DNA of 42,847 bases from CAG-582 sp964636965 (GTDB lineage: Bacteria; Bacillota_I; Bacilli_A; RF39; UBA660): contig CAZWST010000005.1 of the NCBI GenBank assembly GCA_964636965.1, positions 1 to 42,847 on the forward strand, in the 5' to 3' direction. The position numbers and the translations under genes were made by a program. Position 1 is the first letter of the stretch; the number at the start of each line of letters is the position of its first letter. Positions 8,278 to 15,070 of this stretch are shown in pieces. The notes beneath the pieces were generated by a model that was not told where the DNA came from, did not search any database, and saw only the letters and a program-made list of their open reading frames with translations.

Positions 8278-9161
8278 AAAAGTCTATTACAAATCAACAA
8301 GGAAAAACCGTTTATAATTTAAAATTCTTTGGTGTAAAAGACTTATATGATTATCTTAAATCCAATCCGGAAGTTAATACACGAATATTTTCTGAGCAAG
8401 CAAGCTTAAGAGAAGATAGAAACTTTAGTGGAGAACCATTAGACGTTTCTATTGAATATTTATTGAATGGCTATGTTAAAGACTTTGAAAACTTTTTGCA
8501 AGCTAATAAAAAATTGCAAAATGGTTTAACAGAATATATTGAAACATATAAAATGGAAAGAAGCATGTTTGTTGGAGCTCCAATCGCTCCTTTAGTTGCA
8601 GCTAATGTTCCAAAGTGTCGATTAGCTATGAAACCAGTTCATGAATTAGAGGTTAGAAATATTTATTATAATTTATCTTACCCTCATAAGGCCCAAACAG
8701 ATCAAATAAGGAATCGAGGTTTAATTACATTATTTATAATCCAAGCTCTTGAAGCAAGAGGTGTCATGGTTAACTTTAAAGCTTTTGAATTATCTAAATG
8801 TGGAAATGAAATCTTCCATCTTAGTCTTGATTTAAAAAAACAGGGAGAAGAAGTATTAAATATTCAAAAATGTTATTTTATTATGGTAGCAAAAGAATTT
8901 TTAAGAAGAATACTTTTTAGAGTTTTAGAATCATCTGATGTAACTGATCTTGAATGGGGAGATGGTTATGGAGAATCCTTTAATAAATTAGAATGTAAGG
9001 AATTTTTAAATGCTAAAGACCATGATATTATTATAACGAGACCTCGTGAATTAAATATTATGGGCGAAGATTTATACGAGGATACTTTAAATATGATAAA
9101 TGCACTTAACCTTGAAGATGATTTTGATGTTAAGAAACTAAGAAAACTATGTGGTAGATAA
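8274..9161 (+). CDS. Unknown partner protein of the AAA+ ATPase
   Basis: 295 residues, soluble. It starts in the ATGA overlap with the AAA+ gene. A middle segment with NIYYNLSYPHKAQTDQI, then RGLITLFIIQALEARGVMVNFKAFE, then CYFIMVAKEFLRRILFRVLE has the strand-helix-strand spacing of a Rossmann/VWA-like fold. It recalls proteins that sit next to MoxR-like ATPases in tailed phages (DUF7192-like, from memory only). No full MIDAS motif is present, so metal binding is doubtful. A VWA-like effector of the AAA+ protein is the best guess. A terminator overlaps its last codons. Confidence 0.75.
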   Translation: MKKSITNQQGKTVYNLKFFGVKDLYDYLKSNPEVNTRIFSEQASLREDRNFSGEPLDVSIEYLLNGYVKDFENFLQANKKLQNGLTEYIETYKMERSMFVGAPIAPLVAANVPKCRLAMKPVHELEVRNIYYNLSYPHKAQTDQIRNRGLITLFIIQALEARGVMVNFKAFELSKCGNEIFHLSLDLKKQGEEVLNIQKCYFIMVAKEFLRRILFRVLESSDVTDLEWGDGYGESFNKLECKEFLNAKDHDIIITRPRELNIMGEDLYEDTLNMINALNLEDDFDVKKLRKLCGR

Positions 9162-9177
9162 GCCATATAGTTTTTTT
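9143..9177 (+). terminator. Terminator of the TelA/AAA+ operon
   Basis: AAAACTATGTGG at 9143-9154 pairs with 9163-9174 (one G.T), with a run of seven T to 9177. The left arm lies inside the last codons of the preceding gene. Confidence 0.8.
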
Positions 9178-9250
9178 AACTTTTAATTGTTTTTACTTTC
9201 TTAATTATAAAAAATGTATTACAATATAAGTAGACTAAAGAGGTGTAGCT

Positions 9251-9484
9251 ATGGTTGATAACAATTCTATTGAAGTATTAATTGATGGCATAAAAGAAAA
9301 AGCTAAATTAATTGATGTTATTGTTTATAAACAAGAAAGATATGCTATATATTCTCTTTTAAAAGAAAATGAACTTAATGATATTTATATTTCTAAAATC
9401 ATAAGTACTAAATCAGGAGATAAATTAGTTAATAATATAGAAGATGAAGCAAAGGAATATATATTAAATATTATAAATAACTAA
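9251..9484 (+). CDS. Small DUF1292-family protein
   Basis: 77 residues, matching the short (about 80-100 residue) DUF1292/YrzB family of Firmicutes. It has an N-terminal acidic strand (IEVLIDGIKEKAKLIDVI), then a YAIYSLLKENELNDIYISKII core, then an EDEAKEYILNII tail. The family is probably a small beta-rich adaptor; its function is unknown. The ribosome site is AGAGGTG. A TACAAT -10 box lies at 9220-9225. It begins a three-gene set whose third member is a longer DUF1292 protein. Confidence 0.75.
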   Translation: MVDNNSIEVLIDGIKEKAKLIDVIVYKQERYAIYSLLKENELNDIYISKIISTKSGDKLVNNIEDEAKEYILNIINN

Positions 9485-9504
9485 AATAGAAAGGAAGTAA
9501 TAAT

Positions 9505-10218
9505 GTGGACCCATTAAAAGAGTTACAACAGGAATACAATCAGGTTCGTTCTAGTAAAACAGGCTTATCTAGACATTTAGAACTATTACTAGCATCAGTA
9601 AAAAAAGAAATAGTTTCTTTTGATGAGTCATCATTAACTGCTAGTAAAACAGAGGAACCAGTTTATTATAAAACTAGTTCAAAAGAAATAATTACTATAC
9701 CAACATTTTTACTTCCAAGTATAATAGAAGAACTAAAAAATAATAAAGATATTTTAAGAAACTCTATAAAGACTTTAACTGATGAAGCTACAAAAGTCTT
9801 TAATGTTCCTATTATAGAAAGAAGTGAAAAAAGAGTAAGTACTAGGGAACACACCAAAAATACTCTTATTAAATCTTCAAGAAAAGCTAAAAAAAGAATA
9901 AATGGATTTGAAGAAAGATTAGCTTTAAACCAAGAAAAAAGAATAAAATTAAATATATGTGATTCTGAAGAAATAACACCTCAAAATATACTTTTAAAAG
10001 GTGTAACAAAAAGTGCCTTAGCTGATATTAAGAAAAAACTAAGGCATCTTGAAGGAACTACTCTAATAAATGTTCCAGGAATAAAGAAAATTGCATCAGC
10101 TAGAATTAGTGATTCACTTAAAGAAGCTGAATATAAAGCTAGAAGAACTAGTATAATAGATGAAATGATAACCAATTTAAAAAGAGAAGACGGAATATTG
10201 GAACAAATAAAAAGGTAG
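9505..10218 (+). CDS. Highly charged unknown protein, GTG start
   Basis: 237 residues, very rich in Lys, Glu, Ser and Thr, mostly helical, without signal peptide or membrane span. The start is taken as GTG at 9505 because AAGGAAG at 9491-9497 is 7 bases upstream; the nearby ATG at 9503 is out of frame. The TTLINVPGIKKIASARISDSL stretch near residue 185 has a VPGIKKIAS pattern faintly like a helix-hairpin-helix DNA-binding motif, but this is weak. Family not recognised. It lies between two DUF1292 genes with gaps of 20 and 8 bases, so co-expression is likely. Confidence 0.7.
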   Translation: MDPLKELQQEYNQVRSSKTGLSRHLELLLASVKKEIVSFDESSLTASKTEEPVYYKTSSKEIITIPTFLLPSIIEELKNNKDILRNSIKTLTDEATKVFNVPIIERSEKRVSTREHTKNTLIKSSRKAKKRINGFEERLALNQEKRIKLNICDSEEITPQNILLKGVTKSALADIKKKLRHLEGTTLINVPGIKKIASARISDSLKEAEYKARRTSIIDEMITNLKREDGILEQIKR

Positions 10219-10226
10219 GTTAGGCT

Positions 10227-10634
10227 ATGAAAGAAAATGACTTAATTGAAGTTGAAATAAATGGTGAATTAAAACGTGCCCAAGTAGTTTCGATTTTGAC
10301 AAAAGATAATGAACATTTTTGCCTTTACAGTGTTAATGAACATGAAGAAAGTAGTCTTTATGTATCAAAAATAATAGAAGAAAATGGAAGTACTAAATTA
10401 ATTGATACAAATGATTCTGAAATACAAAATTATGTATTAAAATTAATATCAAAAAAAGTTAAGTCTATAGAGAATGCTAATAAGAATAAAAGTGAGATAA
10501 AAAAGTATACTCAAAATAGTTTTATAAGTAAAGATATTATTAATGCAAGCATTCTTGAAAATACCAAAGTAACGGAAAAGAATATGGAAGATGCAATAAA
10601 TATAATGCGTGAGTGGAGAGAAGAAAATAAGTAG
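10227..10634 (+). CDS. DUF1292-family protein with helical C-terminal extension
   Basis: 135 residues. Residues 1-75 repeat the pattern of the 77-residue DUF1292 protein two genes upstream (IEVEINGELKRAQVVSIL, FCLYSVNEHEESSLYVSKIIEENG), so the two are paralogues. The last 60 residues are a Lys/Asn-rich helical extension ending in AINIMREWREENK. The start has a TAGGTTAGG ribosome site. The stop codon lies inside a terminator stem. Function unknown. Confidence 0.75.
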   Translation: MKENDLIEVEINGELKRAQVVSILTKDNEHFCLYSVNEHEESSLYVSKIIEENGSTKLIDTNDSEIQNYVLKLISKKVKSIENANKNKSEIKKYTQNSFISKDIINASILENTKVTEKNMEDAINIMREWREENK

Positions 10635-10651
10635 GAAAACCTACTTTTTTT
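10629..10651 (+). terminator. Terminator after the DUF1292 set
   Basis: AAGTAGG at 10629-10635, an AAAA loop, CCTACTT at 10640-10646 and further T to 10651. The stop codon is inside the left arm. Confidence 0.85.
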
Positions 10652-10698
10652 AATTCTTAAAAAATACAATATCACATACAATTTTTATAGGTGATATT

Positions 10699-12606
10699 AT
10701 GTTTCAGGATAATTATGAATCTCGAATTTTAATTATATTTTTAGTAGTAGTTATCTTATTTATACTTGTTATAGCAAAAATATTCTATATTCAAGTAATA
10801 GATTATGACAGACTAAATGATTTAGCTAATGATTTATGGAGTAGAAATTTACCCATCACGGCTGATAGGGGAAAAATAACGGATCGCAATGGAATAGTTT
10901 TAGCTGATAATATTACGACAACTTCACTAGTTGTTGTACCAAACCAAATTGAGAATAAAGAAGTAGTTGCAGCATCCCTTTCAGAAATACTAAAAACTGA
11001 TTATAATAACATGCTTGCCCATTTAAATAAAAAGACCAGTATTGAGCGAATTCATCCAGAAGGAAGACAGTTAAGTTATGAAATAGCAGATAAAATAAAT
11101 TCACTTAATTATGATGGAGTATATTTACTTAAAGAATCAAAAAGGTATTATCCTCATGGCAATATGCTTTCACATGTCTTAGGTTATGTTGGAATTGATA
11201 ATCAAGGATTATCCGGTATTGAAAGCTATTATGATGAATATTTATCTGGAGAAGATGGTATGATTAAGTACTTTTCAGATGGTAAAGGAAAACGAATAGA
11301 TAAATCATCAAGTTACACATCCCCTCAGGAAGGTTTAACAATTAATTTAACAATAGATTTTAATATTCAAACTATAATAGAACGTGAACTTGATAATGCT
11401 GTTGCTAAATATAATCCAGAACAAGCACTTATTGTAGCAGCAAATCCGAAAACTGGTGAAATACTTGGTATGGCAAGCCGTCCAAACTTTGATCCAAATA
11501 ATTATAAATCATATTCCACAGAAGTTATTAATAGAAACTTACCAATATTTAATACCTATGAACCCGGAAGTACATTTAAGGTTATAACATTAAGCAGTGC
11601 TATTGAAGAAAAAAAGATTAATCTTTTTGAAGATCATTATTATGATTCAGGTTCAATTAATGTAAATGGTTCAAGAATTAAATGTTGGAAAGCAGGAGGA
11701 CACGGAGCAGAAACTTATCTTGACGTTGTTAAAAACTCTTGTAATCCCGGGTTTGTTGTTATGGGAGAAAAATTAGGTAAAGAAACCCTTATGAAATATA
11801 TTAAGGATTTTGGATTTGGTGAAAAAACTGGAATTGATCTTTCAGGAGAAGAAAATGGAATTTTATTTAAACCAGAGAATATGGGACCAGTTGAAACAGC
11901 TACCACCGCATTTGGTCAAGGTGTATCTGTAACGCCTATTCAGCAAGTAATGGGAGTTTCAGCTGCTATAAATGGCGGTCATCTTTATACTCCTCATTTA
12001 TTAAAATCAATTTCTAATCCTGAGACATTTGAAATTTTAAAAAGTACAGAACCAGTTGAAAAAAGAAGAATAATAAATGATGATACTTCTAAACTTGTTA
12101 GATTTGCCCTTGAAAGTGTTGTTGCCCAAGGGACTGGAAGAAACGCTTATATAAACGGACATACTGTCGGAGGAAAAACTGGAACTGCTCAAAAGGTAAA
12201 AAATGGTGCATATATGGATGGCAATTACATACTTTCATTCATTGGTTTTACTCCTGCAGATGATCCCGAAATAGTTGTTTATGTTGCAATTGATAATCCA
12301 AAAGGTGTCGTTCAATATGGAGGAACAGTTTCAGCACCAATTGCAAAATCTGTTTTAGAAGGAGCAATAGATGTTTTAGGAATAGAAGAATCAAAAAGTG
12401 AAGTTACTCGTGAGTATGAACTATGGGATATTAAATATTATGAAGTTCCCGATTTAACTGGTTTAACAAAAGAAGACGCCAGAAAACAACTTTATCCAAA
12501 TCTAAGTGTTGAATATTCTGGCAATGGGGACGTAGTTATTGCTCAATCACCAAAAAAAGGGACATTCCTTAAAATGGGTGAAAAAGTTAAATTAATGCTT
12601 AATTAA
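10699..12606 (+). CDS. Class B penicillin-binding protein (FtsI/SpoVD type) with PASTA domain
   Basis: Septal or sporulation-type transpeptidase of 635 residues that crosslinks peptidoglycan outside the membrane. One N-terminal membrane helix (about residues 8-28) is followed by the dimerisation domain (LPITADRGKITDRNG). The transpeptidase domain has SxxK at S291-K294 (GSTFK), SxN at S347-C-N349 and KTG at 493-495 (GGKTGTAQ). A single PASTA domain covers about 575-634 (YEVPDLTGLTKEDARKQL). The GTGAT ribosome site AGGTGAT is 4-5 bases before the ATG. A PASTA tail is usual in FtsI/SpoVD of Firmicutes and favours a division role with the FtsW encoded 10 kb away, rather than an elongation role. 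Transcribed alone between two terminator or promoter regions. Confidence 0.92.
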   Translation: MFQDNYESRILIIFLVVVILFILVIAKIFYIQVIDYDRLNDLANDLWSRNLPITADRGKITDRNGIVLADNITTTSLVVVPNQIENKEVVAASLSEILKTDYNNMLAHLNKKTSIERIHPEGRQLSYEIADKINSLNYDGVYLLKESKRYYPHGNMLSHVLGYVGIDNQGLSGIESYYDEYLSGEDGMIKYFSDGKGKRIDKSSSYTSPQEGLTINLTIDFNIQTIIERELDNAVAKYNPEQALIVAANPKTGEILGMASRPNFDPNNYKSYSTEVINRNLPIFNTYEPGSTFKVITLSSAIEEKKINLFEDHYYDSGSINVNGSRIKCWKAGGHGAETYLDVVKNSCNPGFVVMGEKLGKETLMKYIKDFGFGEKTGIDLSGEENGILFKPENMGPVETATTAFGQGVSVTPIQQVMGVSAAINGGHLYTPHLLKSISNPETFEILKSTEPVEKRRIINDDTSKLVRFALESVVAQGTGRNAYINGHTVGGKTGTAQKVKNGAYMDGNYILSFIGFTPADDPEIVVYVAIDNPKGVVQYGGTVSAPIAKSVLEGAIDVLGIEESKSEVTREYELWDIKYYEVPDLTGLTKEDARKQLYPNLSVEYSGNGDVVIAQSPKKGTFLKMGEKVKLMLN

Positions 12607-12641
12607 TCTTTTGTAAATCATAGTTAAAAGTGTAAAATTTC

Positions 12642-12670
12642 TTTAAAATATAAGATATTTTTGATATGAT
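12642..12670 (+). promoter_or_regulatory. Probable promoter of the 600-residue unknown protein
   Basis: TTTAAA at 12642-12647, 17 bases, TATGAT at 12665-12670. If real, transcription starts near 12677, which rules out the in-frame ATG at 12666 and supports the ATG at 12690. Confidence 0.45.
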
Positions 12671-12689
12671 TATGATAGTAGGTGATTAT

Positions 12690-14489
12690 ATGGCAGTTAA
12701 TATGGATAGTTTTAGAAGTTCATTTGAAATATTTGATACTAGTTTACGCAATGATTTATATGAACAAATAATTAGTGAAAAGGGTCTTATTTCTTCAACT
12801 ATAACTGAGGCAATATTAGATGAATTTACTATAAAAACATCATTGATTGAAGATTTAATAAATAATTATTTAATGCATCCTCTTGAGTTTTCTCAAAATG
12901 AACTTGCAGATTTAATTTCAGAAAAAGTAAATAATGTAACAAGATTAATTTCTAGATCTTTTGATGATGCAAAAAAGAGAAAAACTGAGTCTGAATTAAC
13001 TGTACTCTTAAACGAAATATCACGAGTATATAATGGTAACAACATCTATAATATAAAAGCTGATTTTATGAAATCTCTTTCAGACTTCTTATATCGCCAT
13101 GGTGTAACTAACTTTTTAGAGCCAGAAGAAGACAAATTTAAAATTAATACTTCATTAGATGCCGTAAATAGATTCTTAGATAGAAAATTTGAAGAAATAG
13201 TTAAAAAAGCAAAAGAAATAATAAGAGAGGCAACTGATACTTATCGTGCATCATTAAAATTTGATAAAAAAGCTGAATTTAGCCCTGAAGATTTAAAGAA
13301 CAGGATGTTCTTAGGTGCAATGAGCAATTATCGTCTTAAAACTATAGAAGGTTCAATCGCCTTTGTTGATGAAACTACAAATGAAGTAATTAAAGCTACT
13401 AAAAAGGACGATAACACATTTGTTTCATTTGATGGAACACTAGAGTTTAGTTATGGAGATAAGTCATGGTCTTTAAAAGAAGGAAATAATGTAGTTACTC
13501 TAGATAATGCTTATGTTTCCCTTGGAACTTTAGATAATCCAAATAGCATGAAAATTGAATTTGGCTTTGATGATGCAACATTTATCTATAATGGAAAGAA
13601 GTCTAATGATCCTGAAACAATAAAATTCATATGTGCAGAATTTAAACGACTAGCACCAGTTTTATACGAAAAGCAACTAGCAAAAAATCCAGCAGTAATT
13701 GAAGCTGAACAAAAGTCCAATATTTCATCAATTAACAATGAAAAATTTATTATAGATGAAAATGGAAGAGCACATATTAACAACAACAATAAAGAAGTAT
13801 TAGATAGTTATCTTGAATCTATTGGTTACAAAGCCGAAGAAAGAGAAGATGGAGTATATCTAACTGATGCAAATGGATTAACAAAAAAAGCTACAATTCA
13901 AGGATCTTCAATAAACTTAGAAAATGGGGAACGTATTGTTGTTGATCTATATAGATTAATTGATAAAGATAAATCACAAGGACCAGAAATCTATTATTAT
14001 AATCCTTCTAAAGAAATATCTGCGTATATTAAAACAGATTTTACTAAAATTAGTGTATTTATTAATGGAGATCTTTATGCAATGCGTATTAACAATGGAA
14101 TTATTGAAGCACGTGCTTCAAGAAATGGTGAAAAGACTTCTGATATAAATTTAGTTACAAATAAGATAAAAGAATATTTTCCAAATGCTATAAGTAAGAT
14201 GGAAAGTTTAGTTGCACCTATTTCTAAAAAAGAAGAACCAGATATAAATAATCAAATAGATAAATATAGTGAATTACTTGCTGAAGTTGAAGCAGATTCA
14301 AATGAAGCTATAAAAACATCAGAAGGACCTGCATTAGAAACTAATCAAGAGATGATTGAAATGATTGATAACAGAATATTTGAATTATCACAAGATCCAA
14401 GAGTACAAGAATATTTAGAATTAGTTAAAAAAGCAGAAGAATTAAGAAATATTGATGTCCAGAAAAACCCTTTAGGACCAATATTATAG
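12690..14489 (+). CDS. Large unknown protein, helix-beta-helix layout
   Basis: About 599 residues from the ATG at 12690 (MAVNMDSFRSS), preferred over the ATG at 12666 because AGGTGA at 12680-12685 is correctly placed and a likely -10 box covers the earlier start. No signal peptide or membrane helix is seen, so it is probably cytoplasmic. Residues 1-220 are helical (many Asp/Glu/Lys, e.g. DAKKRKTESELTVLLNEI). From about 225 to 480 beta-rich sections alternate (SIAFVDETTNEVIKATKKDD, YKAEEREDGVYLTDANGL). The last 100 residues are again helical and acidic. I do not recognise a family. It stands alone between the PBP gene and the CIRCE-controlled operon, closed by its own terminator. Confidence 0.75.
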   Translation: MAVNMDSFRSSFEIFDTSLRNDLYEQIISEKGLISSTITEAILDEFTIKTSLIEDLINNYLMHPLEFSQNELADLISEKVNNVTRLISRSFDDAKKRKTESELTVLLNEISRVYNGNNIYNIKADFMKSLSDFLYRHGVTNFLEPEEDKFKINTSLDAVNRFLDRKFEEIVKKAKEIIREATDTYRASLKFDKKAEFSPEDLKNRMFLGAMSNYRLKTIEGSIAFVDETTNEVIKATKKDDNTFVSFDGTLEFSYGDKSWSLKEGNNVVTLDNAYVSLGTLDNPNSMKIEFGFDDATFIYNGKKSNDPETIKFICAEFKRLAPVLYEKQLAKNPAVIEAEQKSNISSINNEKFIIDENGRAHINNNNKEVLDSYLESIGYKAEEREDGVYLTDANGLTKKATIQGSSINLENGERIVVDLYRLIDKDKSQGPEIYYYNPSKEISAYIKTDFTKISVFINGDLYAMRINNGIIEARASRNGEKTSDINLVTNKIKEYFPNAISKMESLVAPISKKEEPDINNQIDKYSELLAEVEADSNEAIKTSEGPALETNQEMIEMIDNRIFELSQDPRVQEYLELVKKAEELRNIDVQKNPLGPIL

Positions 14490-14491
14490 TC

Positions 14492-14517
14492 AGAACAACT
14501 TATGTTGTTCTTTTTTT
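14492..14517 (+). terminator. Terminator after the large unknown gene
   Basis: AGAACAAC at 14492-14499, a TTAT loop, GTTGTTCT at 14504-14511, then T to 14517; perfect 8-bp stem directly after the stop codon. Confidence 0.9.
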
Positions 14518-14557
14518 ATGTTATAAAATTAAATAATTTACATAAAATAATAATATA

Positions 14558-14584
14558 TTAGCACTTTGTATTGACAAGTGCTAA
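14558..14584 (+). promoter_or_regulatory. CIRCE operator (HrcA site)
   Basis: TTAGCACTT, nine bases, AAGTGCTAA: the classic CIRCE layout with the ninth base of each arm changed in a compensating way (consensus arms are TTAGCACTC and GAGTGCTAA). It overlaps the -35 box of the promoter at 14571, so bound HrcA would block transcription of hsp20 and clpB. Confidence 0.92.
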
Positions 14585-14599
14585 TTAACGTAGTATTAT
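14571..14599 (+). promoter_or_regulatory. Heat-shock operon promoter
   Basis: A perfect TTGACA at 14571-14576, 17 bases, TATTAT at 14594-14599. The -35 box lies in the spacer and right arm of the CIRCE operator. Confidence 0.88.
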
Positions 14600-14627
14600 T
14601 AAATTATCAAGAAAGGAAGTGACTGAA

Positions 14628-15023
14628 ATGTTACCAAGCAGAATTTTTTTAGATGATTTCTTTGATGATGTAGAAAAGAATAGCAGATTTGAAAAAATGA
14701 TGAAATGTGATGTCTATGAAAAAGATGACCAATATGTTATCGAAATGGACTTACCTGGAGCTAGTAAAGAAGATATAACACTAGATATCGAGAAAGGTTA
14801 TTTAACAATTACCTATACTAAAAACGACTCCGAAAGCGATGAAAGTGATAATAAAAAATATGTTCGTCGTGAAAGACATTCATTCACTAATTGTTCTCGT
14901 CAATTCTATGTAGGTGAAATTGATGAAGAAATGATTAATGCTTCTTTTAAAGATGGTATTTTAACTATTACAATGCCAATCAAAGAAAAAGAAACTACAA
15001 AAAGAACAATAAATATAGACTAG
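14628..15023 (+). CDS. Small heat-shock protein, Hsp20/alpha-crystallin family
   Basis: 131 residues from the ATG at 14628. The in-frame GTG at 14619 is rejected because it overlaps the AAGGAAG ribosome site at 14613-14619. The alpha-crystallin domain runs from about residue 24 (CDVYEKDDQYVIEMDLPGA) to 120 and includes the FKDGILTITMP signature. The C-terminal tail carries an I-N-I motif, used to dock neighbouring dimers. It is an ATP-independent holdase that keeps misfolded proteins in a state a disaggregase can handle, which fits the ClpB gene next in the operon. Regulated by CIRCE/HrcA. Confidence 0.92.
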   Translation: MLPSRIFLDDFFDDVEKNSRFEKMMKCDVYEKDDQYVIEMDLPGASKEDITLDIEKGYLTITYTKNDSESDESDNKKYVRRERHSFTNCSRQFYVGEIDEEMINASFKDGILTITMPIKEKETTKRTINID

Positions 15024-15042
15024 TGTATATACACTAGTTTTA
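15019..15042 (+). terminator. Weak hairpin between hsp20 and clpB
   Basis: A perfect 20-base palindrome (15019-15038) starts at the last sense codon of hsp20 and is followed by TTTTATT only from its own end. It may cause partial termination or act as an mRNA processing/stability element, giving more Hsp20 than ClpB. Confidence 0.5.
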
Positions 15043-15070
15043 TTAAGTAATAAAGAAAGGAAGTAGAGTT

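Noticed and set aside
12666..12692. ATG at 12666 as start of the large unknown protein
   Set aside because: A likely -10 box overlaps it, and the ATG at 12690 has a well-placed AGGTGA site.
14619..14621. GTG start for Hsp20
   Set aside because: It overlaps the AAGGAAG ribosome site that serves the ATG at 14628.
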